DNA of 64,000 bases from Clostridium thermobutyricum DSM 4928 (GCF_002050515.1 NZ_LTAY01000037.1:164643-228642), one strand, 5' to 3'. Counted from the stretch's first letter, positions 1 through 10,583 are shown. Made by a program: numbers and translations. The notes: a model not told the origin generated them from the sequence alone.

Positions 1-3000
1 TAACTTTTCTATAGCTATCCATATATTTCATAACAAGCATACTTATATTTCTTTCAAGTTTTCCTGTTCCTAGGAATTTTTGCTTAAAGTCGCTATCATA
101 TGCTGAATAGAAGAAGAAATCAAGTAAATCTGGAACTACTGCTTCTGCTCCTTCTCTTTCTAATAAGTTTACAATATCATTATTTGCAGTTGGATGATAT
201 TTAACTAAAATTTCACCAACTACTCCTACTTTTGGTTTCTTAATATCTAATAATTCTAAATTATCAAAGTCTTTTATTATTCCTCTGATAATATTATTAA
301 ATTCTTTTTTACCACCATTTTTTATATTTTCTTTTGCAATTTCATTCCATTTATCATATAACTTATTTGCTGATCCTTTAACTTTTTCATAAGGTCTTGT
401 TTTATATAAAACTCTCATGAATAAATCTCCATATATAAGTGCCATAAGGGCTTTCTTAACAAATTTAAGAGTTATCTTAAATCCTGGTTGTTTTTCAAGT
501 CCAACAGCATTTAATGATAATACTGGTATATTTTCATAACCTGCATTTTTAAGAGCAAGTTTTAAGAATCCAATGTAGTTAGTTGCTCTACATCCTCCTC
601 CAGTTTGACTTATTATAACTGAAGTATTATTTAAATCATATTTTCCTGATTTTAAAGCTGCAATTATTTGTCCAACTACTATTATTGATGGATAACATGC
701 ATCATTATTAACAAATTTTAATCCTTCATCAACTGCATGAGTATCATTTGCTGGTAATATTTCTATATTAAAGTCAGCTGCTCTACCTGCTACTTCTAAT
801 TTATCAAAGTGAATTGGAGACATTTGTGGAACAAGTAAAGTATGAGTTTTTCTCATTTCTTTTGTAAATACTATATTTTTGTATGAATTATCTTCATATA
901 CTGGTTTATAGTTATTTCTATCTCTCTCTTCAATAGCAGCTTTAAGAGATCTTATTCTTATTTTCGCAGCTCCTAAGTTATTTCCTTCATCTATCTTTAA
1001 TACTGTATAAATTTTACCTTTTTCAGCTAATATTTCATTTACCTGATCTGTTGTTACAGCATCAAGTCCACAACCAAATGAGTTAAGTTGTATCATTTCA
1101 AGTTCATCACAATCTCTTACAAAAGCTGCTGCTCTATAAAGTCTTGCGTGATATGTCCATTGGTCAACTACTCTTAATTTAGTTGTTAATTTTCCTAAAT
1201 GAGAAATACAATCTTCTGGTATTACAGCCATTTTAAATGAGGCTATAACATCCGGTATACCATGATTTATTTCTGGATCAACATGATATGGTCTACCTGT
1301 TAAAACAATACCTTTCATATTGTTTTCTTTTAAATATTTAAGAGTTTCTTCACCTTTTTCTCTTAAATCACGTTTATAAGCTTCTCTTTCTTCAAATGCC
1401 TTTTTGACTGCCATTTTAGCTTCATCTAATGTTACATTAAACATTTTAAATTCTTGAACAATTCTTTTTGCAAGAACTTTTTCATCATTTAATGAGAAGA
1501 AAGGAGCCATATAATTAATATTTTTTTCTTTTATTGCATCCATGTTATTTTTAATAACTTCTGGATATGAAGTTACCATAGGGCAATTATAGTGATTATT
1601 TGAATCGCTAAATTCTTTCTTTTCATAAGATATACATGGATAGAAGATATTTTTAAATCCTCTTTCAATAAGTGCTGCAACATGACCATGAACTAATTTA
1701 GCTGGATAACAAGCTGAATCTGACGGTATTGTATCTATTCCTTTTTCATAAAGTGATTTAGATGATACAGGTGATAATTGTACTCTAAAACCAAGTTCAG
1801 TTAAAAGTGTAAACCATAAAGGATAGTTTTCATACATGTTTAATACTCTAGGTAATCCTATAGTTCCTCTTTTAGCTTCTTCAACTGATAATGGTTTATA
1901 TCCAAAAGTTCTCTTGAATTTATATTTATAAAGATTTGGTACTGTATCTTTCTTTATTTGAATACCTAATCCTCTCTCACATCTATTTCCTGAAATAAAT
2001 TCTTCATCAGTAGTAAATTTATTTATAGTTAAAAGACAGTTATTTCCACAAAGACCACATCTTCTAAATTCAGATGTCATATCAAAATCTTTTAATTGAT
2101 CTTCTTTTAATATAGTAGATTCTTCTCCTTCTACATATCTTTCCTTAGAAATTATAGCTGCTCCAAAAGCTCCCATAAGTCCTGCTATATCTGGTCTTAC
2201 TGCTTCTCTTTCAGAAATCAACTCAAATGTTCTTAAAACTGCATCATTGTAGAAAGTTCCACCTTGAACTATTATTTTTTCACCCATTTCTTTTGGGTCT
2301 CTAATTTTTATAACTTTATATAAAGCATTTTTTATAACTGAGTAAGAAAGACCTGCTGAAATATCTCCTACTGAAGCTCCTTCTTTCTGAGCTTGTTTAA
2401 CTTTTGAATTCATAAACACTGTACATCTTGATCCTAAGTCAACTGGACTATCTGAATCTAATGCTGATTTTGCAAAATCTTCAACTTCTAACCCTAAAGA
2501 TTTTCCAAAAGTTTCTATAAAAGAACCACATCCTGATGAACATGCTTCATTTAAAAGTATGCTATCAATTACTCCATTTTTTATTTTTAAGCACTTCATA
2601 TCTTGACCACCAATATCAAGAATAAAGTCTACTCCTGGCAAGAAATGATCTGCTGCTTTATAGTGAGCTATTGTTTCTATTTCTCCTAAATCCATATGTA
2701 AAGCTGATTTTATAAGAGCCTCTCCATATCCTGTAACAGTAGCTTTTGCTATTTTTGCTTCTTTAGGTAATTCAGAATATAATTCTTTCATAATATCTAC
2801 GATTTTCTTTAATGGATTTCCTCCATTTCCACCATAGTATGAATAAATTATTTCATCATTTTCATTTATTAAAACTACTTTTGTTGTTGTTGATCCTGCA
2901 TCTATACCTAAGAATACTTTTCCTTTTGCATCTTTTATATCTGCTCTCTTAGCTTTTGCTTTATTATGTCTTTCGTTAAATTTATTAAACTCTTCTTCAG

Positions 3001-3871
3001 TTTTAAATAATTTGTCTAATCTTAATACTTCATCATCCTTAGCATCGCTCATTCCATTTACTTTTTCTATTAAGTCTACGAAATCTATAGGATCTTCTTC
3101 TTTTGATAAAAGAGCTGCTCCCATTGCAACAAATAGCTGAGGATTTTCTGGAAATATTATTTCCTCATCAGTAAGCTCTAAAGTTTCTATAAATCTTTTT
3201 CTTAATTCTGATAAGAAATATAAAGGTCCTCCTAAGAATGCTACATGCCCTTTAATAGGTTTTCCACAAGCAAGTCCACCAATTGTTTGATTAACAACTG
3301 CTTGAAGTACTGATGCTGCAATATCTTCTTTTTTAGCACCTTCATTAATAAGTGGTTGAACATCTGTTTTTGCAAATACACCACATCTTGAAGCAATAGG
3401 ATAAATAACTGTATAGCTTTTAGCTAATTCATTTAACCCTGTAGCATCAGTATTTAAAAGTGATGCCATTTGATCTATGAAAGCTCCTGTCCCCCCAGCA
3501 CAAGAACCATTCATTCTTTGTTCTATTCCACCTTTTAAATAAGTTATTTTTGCATCTTCTCCCCCTAGCTCTATAGCTACATCTGTTTGTGGAATTACAT
3601 TTTCAATAGTTTCTGTACATGCTATAACTTCTTGAACAAACTTTACTCCTAACCAATTGGCCATAGAAAGTCCTCCTGATCCAGTTATAGTTACAGATAA
3701 TTTTAAATCTCCAAATTTTTCAAAACATTCCTTCATAATGTCTATTATGGTTTGCTTTATGTTTGAAAAATGTCTTCTATATTCACTAAAAACCATTTGG
3801 TCTTGTTTATCTAATAAGACAACTTTAACTGTTGTAGACCCTACATCTAGCCCCAGTTTAAATTTTTCCAT
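1..3871 (-). CDS. 2-hydroxyacyl-CoA dehydratase activase-related protein (partial)
   Basis: About 1290 codons are visible and the frame is still open at base 1, so the C-terminus lies outside the window. The ATG at 3869-3871 follows a GAGGTG-type site. Two ASKHA ATPase modules are readable: the first starts with [10 protein letters not shown] and carries [10 protein letters not shown]; the second (about residue 320 on) has [11 protein letters not shown] and [10 protein letters not shown]. In this family the cysteines of these loops bind a [4Fe-4S] cluster, and ATP hydrolysis drives electron transfer to the dehydratase. A third region with cysteine-bearing motifs (SDSACYP, NDACYP) matches the DUF2229-type C-terminal part of the giant members. 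Its substrate is unknown and no dehydratase subunit is adjacent. A role as a simple activator is inferred from the family, not shown here. Confidence 0.9.
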   Translation of the reverse strand, partial: MEKFKLGLDVGSTTVKVVLLDKQDQMVFSEYRRHFSNIKQTIIDIMKECFEKFGDLKLSVTITGSGGLSMANWLGVKFVQEVIACTETIENVIPQTDVAIELGGEDAKITYLKGGIEQRMNGSCAGGTGAFIDQMASLLNTDATGLNELAKSYTVIYPIASRCGVFAKTDVQPLINEGAKKEDIAASVLQAVVNQTIGGLACGKPIKGHVAFLGGPLYFLSELRKRFIETLELTDEEIIFPENPQLFVAMGAALLSKEEDPIDFVDLIEKVNGMSDAKDDEVLRLDKLFKTEEEFNKFNERHNKAKAKRADIKDAKGKVFLGIDAGSTTTKVVLINENDEIIYSYYGGNGGNPLKKIVDIMKELYSELPKEAKIAKATVTGYGEALIKSALHMDLGEIETIAHYKAADHFLPGVDFILDIGGQDMKCLKIKNGVIDSILLNEACSSGCGSFIETFGKSLGLEVEDFAKSALDSDSPVDLGSRCTVFMNSKVKQAQKEGASVGDISAGLSYSVIKNALYKVIKIRDPKEMGEKIIVQGGTFYNDAVLRTFELISEREAVRPDIAGLMGAFGAAIISKERYVEGEESTILKEDQLKDFDMTSEFRRCGLCGNNCLLTINKFTTDEEFISGNRCERGLGIQIKKDTVPNLYKYKFKRTFGYKPLSVEEAKRGTIGLPRVLNMYENYPLWFTLLTELGFRVQLSPVSSKSLYEKGIDTIPSDSACYPAKLVHGHVAALIERGFKNIFYPCISYEKKEFSDSNNHYNCPMVTSYPEVIKNNMDAIKEKNINYMAPFFSLNDEKVLAKRIVQEFKMFNVTLDEAKMAVKKAFEEREAYKRDLREKGEETLKYLKENNMKGIVLTGRPYHVDPEINHGIPDVIASFKMAVIPEDCISHLGKLTTKLRVVDQWTYHARLYRAAAFVRDCDELEMIQLNSFGCGLDAVTTDQVNEILAEKGKIYTVLKIDEGNNLGAAKIRIRSLKAAIEERDRNNYKPVYEDNSYKNIVFTKEMRKTHTLLVPQMSPIHFDKLEVAGRAADFNIEILPANDTHAVDEGLKFVNNDACYPSIIVVGQIIAALKSGKYDLNNTSVIISQTGGGCRATNYIGFLKLALKNAGYENIPVLSLNAVGLEKQPGFKITLKFVKKALMALIYGDLFMRVLYKTRPYEKVKGSANKLYDKWNEIAKENIKNGGKKEFNNIIRGIIKDFDNLELLDIKKPKVGVVGEILVKYHPTANNDIVNLLEREGAEAVVPDLLDFFFYSAYDSDFKQKFLGTGKLERNISMLVMKYMDSYRKV

Positions 3872-4064
3872 TGTTTACACCTCTTTATTTTTAAATTAAA
3901 TCGCATATATTGATATTATATAATATTTAATTCTAAATCAACTATAATTGTAAAATTTAAAATTAATTTAAAATATCATATTTTTTTATTTTATGTATAT
4001 AATATACAAATAATGCCCATAATGTAAATAATTATAACAGACATTCTATCTAGGAGGTTATATT

Positions 4065-4418
4065 TTGAATTATTTTAATGAAGGTAACAGATTATATAAT
4101 ACTCATGAGTATAAAAAAGCTATTGATTTTTACAAAAAAGCTGTTAAATCTAATGATAATCAAGCATGCTCATATTATAATGCAGGTGTATGTTTTATAA
4201 AGTTAAAAGAATATTCTTCTGCAATTGATATGTTAAAAAAAGCAATTGATATCCAAAGGGAAAGTAAATATTTTTTCAATCTTGGATATTGCTACGCTAT
4301 GCAAGATATTCATAAAAAGGCTTTAATTTACTTTAATATGGCTTGGGCATTAAATAATAGTGATGAAGAATGTGAAAAGGCAATAAAACTTTTAATTTCA
4401 AAATATAAAAAAGATTAG
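4065..4418 (+). CDS. Small TPR-repeat protein
   Basis: A 117-residue protein made almost entirely of about three tetratricopeptide repeats, with YNAGVCFIKLKEYSSAIDML and FNLGYCYAMQDIHKKALIYF style helices. It has no signal peptide or membrane segment, so it is probably a cytoplasmic adaptor. The start is a TTG at 4065, chosen because AGGAGG at 4052-4057 sits 7 bases upstream and no better start follows. It is a single-gene unit, transcribed divergently from the activase gene and convergent with the CvpA/transglutaminase gene. Its stop codon lies inside a bidirectional terminator. No partner can be inferred. Confidence 0.8.
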   Translation: MNYFNEGNRLYNTHEYKKAIDFYKKAVKSNDNQACSYYNAGVCFIKLKEYSSAIDMLKKAIDIQRESKYFFNLGYCYAMQDIHKKALIYFNMAWALNNSDEECEKAIKLLISKYKKD

Positions 4419-4452
4419 GAGGTTTTTAAATAAAACTCTCCTAATCTTTTTT
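4406..4452. terminator. Bidirectional terminator shared by convergent genes
   Basis: The arms AAGATTAGGAG (4411-4421) and CTCCTAATCTT (4438-4448) pair perfectly, with A-runs on one side and T-runs on the other. The left arm contains the TAG stop of the TPR gene, and the T-run abuts the stop of the gene on the minus strand. Confidence 0.9.
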
Positions 4453-5513
4453 TAATTCCATTGTCCTGCTATACTTTCTTCTTTATGATCTTCATTAAAA
4501 TTACTATTATTAAAGTAATCTCCTGCTTTATAGAAAGTTGGATCAACATTTATCCATTTACCTAAACTTTTTATATATACTTGATTCCATGCATGACTTA
4601 TATATTCTTTTCCATTAAATGCTGTTCCAGTAATAAGTCTTACAGGTAAATCTACAGCTCTTGCCATTGCTACATAAAGACATGCATAGTCAAAGCAAAT
4701 TCCAGTTCTTGTATTAAAAGCTACTATTGCTCCACTTTTAACATTTTTATCTCCATTCATAACTTCTTCTGCTTTTTTGTCATCATAAGTTATGTTACTT
4801 CCTATCCAAGCATAAATTATTCTCGCTTTTTCTAAATCTGTTTTTGCATTTCTAGTTATTTCTAGTGCTTTTTCATTTATAGCCGAATCACTTTTTACTC
4901 CTTGTGATAATGTGACTCCATTATAATAAACAATTGTAGGAATATTAGAATCTTTTATAAGCCCACTTTTTATTTCGCTTATTTTTTGTGTATCAACATT
5001 TTGTTCTAATATATTATAAACTTTTATATTATTAAAGATATTTATCTGTTTATCTATTACTCCACTTTTATTTATAAAGATAACCGCTATAAATATAAGA
5101 ATTAATGTTAAAAAACCTTTTATAGCTCCAAGAAAAGTAGATATTATAAATCTAAAAACACCTTTGTCCTCTAAAAATTCTATCTGTTTCCAAATTAAAA
5201 ATCTATTTATTATTCTAAAAAGATTATATAAAATTGAATTAATTACTAAAAAGCTTCCTATAAGTAGTCCCATTTTTAATAAATACTCTATAATATGACT
5301 TAAGTTTAAACTAGATACAAAAGTATTTATCCAATTATTTAATGGTTTAAAAAAATTAAATATTATAAATATAGATACTATTAATGAAAAACTTCCTGTA
5401 ACTTCATTTAATACATAATCAAATTCTTTTATTCTTAAGGAATTGTATGCGGCTTTTAATGCTGGTAATAATATTACAATTAAACATATTAATATCGGTA
5501 TATTTCCTTCCAT
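4452..5513 (-). CDS. CvpA-like membrane domain fused to a transglutaminase-like domain
   Basis: 353 residues. Residues 1-150 are hydrophobic with about four to five membrane segments and resemble the CvpA (colicin V production) fold. Residues about 210-335 are a transglutaminase-like core with a complete triad: C273 in TGICFDYACL, H308 in SHAWN and D324 in NVDPTF. The family includes peptidases and cross-linking enzymes. With the core after the last membrane segment, it probably acts at the membrane surface, but I cannot tell which side. The ATG at 5513 has GGAGG 5 bases upstream. It is the last gene of an M16 peptidase - recX - this gene operon (12-base gap to recX). The substrate is unknown. 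Confidence 0.8.
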   Translation of the reverse strand: MEGNIPILICLIVILLPALKAAYNSLRIKEFDYVLNEVTGSFSLIVSIFIIFNFFKPLNNWINTFVSSLNLSHIIEYLLKMGLLIGSFLVINSILYNLFRIINRFLIWKQIEFLEDKGVFRFIISTFLGAIKGFLTLILIFIAVIFINKSGVIDKQINIFNNIKVYNILEQNVDTQKISEIKSGLIKDSNIPTIVYYNGVTLSQGVKSDSAINEKALEITRNAKTDLEKARIIYAWIGSNITYDDKKAEEVMNGDKNVKSGAIVAFNTRTGICFDYACLYVAMARAVDLPVRLITGTAFNGKEYISHAWNQVYIKSLGKWINVDPTFYKAGDYFNNSNFNEDHKEESIAGQWN

Positions 5514-5525
5514 TATTCCTCCATT

Positions 5526-6161
5526 TTAGTATTCATTATCATTTAGTATTTTATTTATTATTTCCTTTGATGTTGAAAAATCATAACCTCTTCCTACTAA
5601 ATATCTAAATAATTTGTCTTTTAATTTATATTTGTCTGTCTCTCTCTTTTTTAATAAGTTATATTTTTTTTCACAAAGATACAAACCTCTTTCTAATTCT
5701 TCTCCATTATCAAATTCTTGAAAAATCTCTTCTATTATATCTCTGCTTATACCTTTTCTTTCAAGTGAAAATCTTATTTTATTTTTCCCTTGATTAAAAA
5801 GTTTATCTTTTACATACATTCTTGCATACTTTACATCATCTAAAAAATTATATTTTATTAGAAAATCTATTGCATAGTCTATTTGTTCATCTAAAAATTC
5901 TTTTTCATGTAATTTATCTCTAAGTTCTTTTTCTGTTTTATAACTTCTCTCTATTGTCCTAATAGCACTTTCCTTACATTTTGAAAAACCTTCTTTTACT
6001 GCTATTTCTCTAATTTCATCTTCATTTATTTCAGAATTTACTTTTAAACCCATTTTATAAATTAATTCTAAATCCATAGCAAATGAAAAGTTATTATCTA
6101 TATATACATTTACTCTATTTTTATTTCTTTTTCCCTCTTCTAATTTTGTTATTTTTCCCAA
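5526..6161 (-). CDS. recX: Regulatory protein RecX
   Basis: 211 residues of three-helix repeats typical of RecX, which binds RecA filaments and modulates recombinase activity. The conserved segments YALRTIERSYKTEKEL-like, IDYAIDFLIKYNFLDD and YARMYVKDK are visible. The start is TTG at 6161, because GAGGA ends about 8 bases upstream and no in-frame ATG lies near the N-terminus. It follows the M16 peptidase gene by 4 bases, so the two are translationally close and share an mRNA. recA is not in the window. A C-terminal segment rich in basic residues is normal for the family. Confidence 0.88.
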   Translation of the reverse strand: MGKITKLEEGKRNKNRVNVYIDNNFSFAMDLELIYKMGLKVNSEINEDEIREIAVKEGFSKCKESAIRTIERSYKTEKELRDKLHEKEFLDEQIDYAIDFLIKYNFLDDVKYARMYVKDKLFNQGKNKIRFSLERKGISRDIIEEIFQEFDNGEELERGLYLCEKKYNLLKKRETDKYKLKDKLFRYLVGRGYDFSTSKEIINKILNDNEY

Positions 6162-6165
6162 AAGT

Positions 6166-7413
6166 TTAGTCCTCTTTTCTTCTTAATATATGAACTGTTG
6201 GACTTTTCAACACTTTACTTCCAACCTTTTGTATTTCTTCCTTTTTAATAAGATTTAATCTATTCATGTCCTTAACAAATTCTAATAAATCTTCTTCTGA
6301 TAATTCTTGATGAAGAATATAATTGCAAAGCTCTGATGAATCTTCTAAAGTGCTTATTACAGCAGTTTTATGAACTTTTTTCATTATATCTAAGTCTCTA
6401 TCATTAAAAGTTATTTTACCATTTGTAATATCTTCTATAATAGAATCTATTACTTTTTCTGTTTTTTCAACATCTTCATCTCCTACAGAAGTATAAATAT
6501 AAAGGCTTTTTGAATCTTTGCTTATATCTAAATGTGTAAATATATCATAAGCATATCCTCTATTTTCTCTAACTTCTCTAAAAAGAATTGAATTTGAACT
6601 TTCTCCTAATCTATGATTTAAAATTCTAAGAGGTAATTCATCTTCTTTTGATAAATCATCAAAAGTATATAAATAAATTATAGTGCTTTGCTCTATGTCA
6701 TCTTTATAACTTATTTTTCTTATACATTTATTTTTTTCTTTTATAGGAGATATTTTATTTACTTTTTTGTCTTCCCAATTTGAAAATGATCTTTTTATCA
6801 TATTTAATGCATCTTCATGTTCAAGTGAAGTAACTATTGTAACTATTGCATTGCTTGGGACATAAAATTGATTAAAATGATTTACTATATCATCTCTGTT
6901 AAAAGCTTTGACATTTTCCTCAAGTCCTATAACTTCCCATTTTAAATATCCCTTTTCAAATGCTATTTCATTTGTCTTTTTAAAACTTAAATCTTCTATA
7001 TCATCTCTTCCAGTTCTAAGTTCTGCTAAAATAACACTTCTTTCTTTTTCTATTTCTTCTTCTTCAAAAACAGAATTTATAACCATATCTCCTAATAATT
7101 TTGTTGCATTTTCCATTTCTTCCTCTAAACAACCTATAGTATATACAGTAGCATCATAATCTGTATATGCATTATACTCCCCACCTAAAGATTCTAATTC
7201 TCTATTAAGTTCTTCATTGTTTAAATTCTTAGTTCCCTTAAAAAGCATATGTTCTACAAAATGACTTATTCCTTTTTCTTTTATACTTTCAAACATTGCT
7301 CCTATTTTAAATCCTATATTTATAGCACCTATTTGCGTGTCTTTCTTAACTGTTATTACTTCTAATCCATTCTCCAATTTATGTTTTTTTATATCAAAAT
7401 TTAACTTAATCAT
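6166..7413 (-). CDS. M16 family zinc metallopeptidase (pitrilysin/YmfH-like)
   Basis: 415 residues, the usual length for bacterial single-unit M16 peptidases. The inverted zinc motif HFVEH is at residues 51-55 (H51, E54 base, H55), and the third ligand is E131, 76 residues later, as expected. The C-terminal half carries the R-Y pair region (ENRGYAYD) that binds substrate in active M16 proteins, so this copy looks catalytically complete. It has no signal peptide. The ATG at 7413 is preceded by GGGAG. It is first in an operon with recX and the CvpA/transglutaminase gene. Its natural substrate is unknown. Confidence 0.88.
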   Translation of the reverse strand: MIKLNFDIKKHKLENGLEVITVKKDTQIGAINIGFKIGAMFESIKEKGISHFVEHMLFKGTKNLNNEELNRELESLGGEYNAYTDYDATVYTIGCLEEEMENATKLLGDMVINSVFEEEEIEKERSVILAELRTGRDDIEDLSFKKTNEIAFEKGYLKWEVIGLEENVKAFNRDDIVNHFNQFYVPSNAIVTIVTSLEHEDALNMIKRSFSNWEDKKVNKISPIKEKNKCIRKISYKDDIEQSTIIYLYTFDDLSKEDELPLRILNHRLGESSNSILFREVRENRGYAYDIFTHLDISKDSKSLYIYTSVGDEDVEKTEKVIDSIIEDITNGKITFNDRDLDIMKKVHKTAVISTLEDSSELCNYILHQELSEEDLLEFVKDMNRLNLIKKEEIQKVGSKVLKSPTVHILRRKED

Positions 7414-7517
7414 ATCCCACTCCCATTACAGTTTTATTGTCAGTTTAAATATAATATCTTTTTATGTATTTTACTACAAAAATGATAAAACCTAAAGCAG
7501 TTTATAAAAACATATGT

Positions 7518-7545
7518 TTTACAAGGTATTTTTTTTATATATAAT
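7518..7545 (+). promoter_or_regulatory. Sigma-A-type promoter of the two-component operon
   Basis: TTTACA (7518-7523), a 16-base spacer and TATAAT (7540-7545) lie 35 bases before the response regulator ATG. The -10 is a full consensus and the -35 matches 5 of 6. Confidence 0.6.
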
Positions 7546-7580
7546 GTAATTAATACTATATTTAATTAGGAGGTTTTTTT

Positions 7581-8252
7581 ATGGGGAATAGAGTGCTAAT
7601 AATTGAAGATGAAATAAAAATTAGATTTTTAATACGCGACTATTTTCTTAGTGAAAACTTTGATGTTTTAGAAGCAAATAATGGTGCTGAAGGTCTTAAA
7701 CTTTTTAGAGAAAACAAAGTAGACATTATTATATTAGATATTATGATGCCTGAAATGAATGGACTAGAATTTTTAGAAATAATAAGAAAGGTTTCAACTA
7801 TTCCAGTTATTTTATTAACTGCTAAAAGTGAAGAGGAAGATAAACTTCAAGGATATGAATTTGGTGCAGATGATTACATGACTAAACCATTTAGTCCTAA
7901 AGTATTATTAGCTAAAGCTAAGGCTTTACTTAAAAGAACTAGTACACAAGTTGATTCAAGTACTAAAAATTTTAATGGCATTCTTATAAACAAGCTGTCT
8001 CATGAAGTTTATATACATGATAAAGAGGTTTTACTTTCACCAAAGGAATATGAACTTCTTGTTTATTTAACTGATAACGAAGGAATTGCTCTTTCAAGAG
8101 ACAATATATTAGATCATGTATGGGGGATTGATTATTACGGAGATATAAGAACTGTAGATACTAATATTAAAAGATTAAGAGAAAAATTATCTGATAAATC
8201 TTCTTCTATAGTTACTGTTCGTGGCAGTGGCTATAAATTTGAGGTGAAATAA
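7581..8252 (+). CDS. OmpR/PhoB-family response regulator
   Basis: 223 residues. The receiver domain (1-118) has the acidic pair E9/D10, phospho-acceptor D53 in IILDIMMPE, T80 and K102 in MTKPF, so it is complete. Residues about 128-222 are an OmpR-type winged helix (SPKEYELLVYL, then RTVDTNIKRLREKL and VRGSGYKFE). AGGAGG lies 7 bases before the ATG. The stop overlaps the start of the kinase gene, so the two are translated as a pair. No regulated target can be read; the genes around it are envelope, peptidase and repair genes. Confidence 0.95.
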   Translation: MGNRVLIIEDEIKIRFLIRDYFLSENFDVLEANNGAEGLKLFRENKVDIIILDIMMPEMNGLEFLEIIRKVSTIPVILLTAKSEEEDKLQGYEFGADDYMTKPFSPKVLLAKAKALLKRTSTQVDSSTKNFNGILINKLSHEVYIHDKEVLLSPKEYELLVYLTDNEGIALSRDNILDHVWGIDYYGDIRTVDTNIKRLREKLSDKSSSIVTVRGSGYKFEVK

Positions 8253-9766
8253 TGAAGTTCTCATTATCTAAAAAGCTTTCTTTATCAAAAAAAATATTTT
8301 TTATAACTTTTTTTATATTAGTAACTTTATTAATATTAATCCTTGTAGCTCAAACTTTTATATTTGAGAGCTTTTATGAAAAAAAGAAAACAGATAGTTT
8401 AATAACAGCAATAAATAAATTTAAATATGAGTATACGGGACATTTATCCAATAATATGCAATTATATTCTGCTTTAAAAAATTTTGAAGATGTAAATGGA
8501 GCCAAAATTGCAATATTTTCGCTTAATGGAGAATTAAAATTTATACCAGGTGAATCTTATACTGATGAACATGATTTAACAATATTAAAAAGTTTTTGTT
8601 CAGATATATTAAAAAATAAATCTGTTCTTTATAATATACTTTCACAAAATAAAACTGTTTCAACTCATTTTTCTGGTATCGAAGGTCAAAATATAGGAAT
8701 TGCTTCTGCTATATCCACTAATTCTAATAATGATTCTATAATACTTTGTGTAGCATCAATTCAACCTATTTTAGAAGCTAGTAATATTATTAGTGAATTT
8801 TATATTTATATTTTTATAGGAGCTATAATACTTTCTATACTTTTATCTTATTGTTATAGTAGACAAATTTCTCGCCCACTTATCCAAATAAATAATGTTG
8901 CAAAAAAAATGAGCGAAATGGATTTTTCTGAAAGATGCAATATAAAAAAAGAAGACGAAATTGGAAACTTAGCTAAAACTTTTAATTTTCTTTCTGAAAA
9001 ACTAGAATCTACTTTAGGTGAATTAAAAGAAAAGAATTTAAAGCTTGAAAAAGATATTGAAAAAGAAAGACAACTAGAAGTTATGAGAAAAGATTTTATT
9101 GCAAGTGTTAGTCATGAACTTAAAACTCCAATAGGAATAATTGAAGGTTATGCAGAAGGAATAAAAGATGGAGTAGTAAAAGGCGAAGACAGAGATGAAT
9201 ATTTACAAATAATAATAGATGAATCACAAAAAATGGGTAAATTAGTTTCTAATATGCTCCAATTATCAAAATTAGAATCTGGTGCAGTTACTCCACAATT
9301 TGAAATATTTAATATAAATAGATTAGCCAAAAAAATTATTAATACTTTTTCTTTAGAATGTTTAGAAAAAAATTTATCTTTAGAGTTTATACCTAAAAAT
9401 GAGTATTCATATATAAAAGGAGATGTTCTTCAATTAAATCAAGTTTTAACAAATTTAATGTCTAATGCAATAAAATATACTCCTGAAAATTCAGAAATAA
9501 AGCTTTCTATTGAATCTACTGATGACAATTTTGTTATTATTAAATTATTAAATACAAATGCTTTTATTCCTGAAAATGAATATGACAATCTTTTCAATAA
9601 ATTTTATAGACTAGATAAATCAGGTAATCGTGAAAAAAATAGTGCTGGTTTAGGATTAGCAATAGTAAAAAATATATTAGATTTGCACAAATTTGAATAT
9701 GATTTAAGAAGTATAGAAGAAGGTGTTTTATTTACTATTAAAGCTCCTTTAGAGCAAGTTGATTAA
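8252..9766 (+). CDS. Membrane sensor histidine kinase
   Basis: 504 residues. The first membrane segment is at about 14-36, the extracellular sensor at about 37-182, the second membrane segment at about 183-200, HAMP at about 203-255, HisKA with H288 in SVSHELKTP, and an HATPase with N-box NLMSNAIKYT and G2 box SAGLGLAIV. The order is that of classical OmpR-partner kinases. The ATG overlaps the stop of the response regulator gene by one base, and its GAGGTG site lies inside that gene. The sensor domain has no motif that I recognise, so the stimulus is unknown. Confidence 0.94.
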   Translation: MKFSLSKKLSLSKKIFFITFFILVTLLILILVAQTFIFESFYEKKKTDSLITAINKFKYEYTGHLSNNMQLYSALKNFEDVNGAKIAIFSLNGELKFIPGESYTDEHDLTILKSFCSDILKNKSVLYNILSQNKTVSTHFSGIEGQNIGIASAISTNSNNDSIILCVASIQPILEASNIISEFYIYIFIGAIILSILLSYCYSRQISRPLIQINNVAKKMSEMDFSERCNIKKEDEIGNLAKTFNFLSEKLESTLGELKEKNLKLEKDIEKERQLEVMRKDFIASVSHELKTPIGIIEGYAEGIKDGVVKGEDRDEYLQIIIDESQKMGKLVSNMLQLSKLESGAVTPQFEIFNINRLAKKIINTFSLECLEKNLSLEFIPKNEYSYIKGDVLQLNQVLTNLMSNAIKYTPENSEIKLSIESTDDNFVIIKLLNTNAFIPENEYDNLFNKFYRLDKSGNREKNSAGLGLAIVKNILDLHKFEYDLRSIEEGVLFTIKAPLEQVD

Positions 9767-9789
9767 TATATTTAAAATATAAAATTATA

Positions 9790-9836
9790 AAAAAAAAATA
9801 AGACAAAAGCATTTATACTTTTGTCTTATTTTTTTA
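9790..9836. terminator. Bidirectional terminator
   Basis: AATAAGACAAAAG (9797-9809) pairs with CTTTTGTCTTATT (9818-9830), flanked by an A-run and a T-run. It serves the kinase gene and the convergent SDR gene. Confidence 0.9.
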
Positions 9837-10574
9837 TATCATTCCACCATCTGCTTTTATTATTTGACCAGTTATATATGAAGAATCTTCGCTACATAAA
9901 AATACTGCAAGCTTTCCAATTTCAGATACATCTCCAAACCTTCCCATTGGAATTTCTTCATTTAATTCTTCTTTTTCTTCTTCATTTAGAAAAGAATTCA
10001 TATCAGTATTAATAACTCCTGGGGCAATAGCATTAACTCTTATATTGGCCATAGCAAGTTCTTTTCCTAATGCTTTAGTAAAAAGATTTATTCCACCTTT
10101 ACTAGCAGAATATAAAGTTTCACAAGATGCTCCACAGTCTCCCCATATAGATGATATATTTAAAATAGATCCTCCAGTAGATATCATATGATTTACTACT
10201 TCTTTAGTTAAATATATAGGACCTAAAAGATTTATGTTAAATAAATTTTCTATATCTTCCTTTGTAGAATCCATAAAAAGACCTATTTTGCTTATTCCTG
10301 CATTATTTACTAAGATATCTATTTTCCCAAAATACTCTTTTGCTTTATTACATATTTCACTTGATAAGCTAAAATCACTTATATCAGCTTTAAAAAACCT
10401 TACATTTCCCTTAAAGTTTTCTAACTCTTGTTCAGCTTTAATTTTACTCTTTTCATCTTTAGAATAAGTTCCTAAAACCATAGCTCCTTCATCTAAAAAA
10501 GCTTTAGTTATCCCTAAACCTATCCCTTTTGTTGCTCCTGTTATTATAGCTACTTTACCAGTTAATTTTCCCAT
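9834..10574 (-). CDS. SDR-family reductase, probably EF-P 5-aminopentanone reductase (YmfI-like)
   Basis: 246 residues, a classical short-chain dehydrogenase. The NAD(P) loop is TGATKGIG (12-19), NNAG is at 90-93, and the catalytic set is N114, S142, Y155 and K159. The stretch SIWGDCGASCETLYSASKG resembles the YmfI subgroup, which in Bacillus reduces the 5-aminopentanone on elongation factor P. The M16 peptidase 2.4 kb away echoes the ymfFHI neighbourhood. A FabG-like 3-oxoacyl-ACP reductase is the alternative. AGGAGA precedes the ATG at 10574, and the dipeptidase gene upstream ends 9 bases before it, so they form an operon. Confidence 0.75.
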   Translation of the reverse strand: MGKLTGKVAIITGATKGIGLGITKAFLDEGAMVLGTYSKDEKSKIKAEQELENFKGNVRFFKADISDFSLSSEICNKAKEYFGKIDILVNNAGISKIGLFMDSTKEDIENLFNINLLGPIYLTKEVVNHMISTGGSILNISSIWGDCGASCETLYSASKGGINLFTKALGKELAMANIRVNAIAPGVINTDMNSFLNEEEKEELNEEIPMGRFGDVSEIGKLAVFLCSEDSSYITGQIIKADGGMI

Positions 10575-10583
10575 TCTGCTCTC

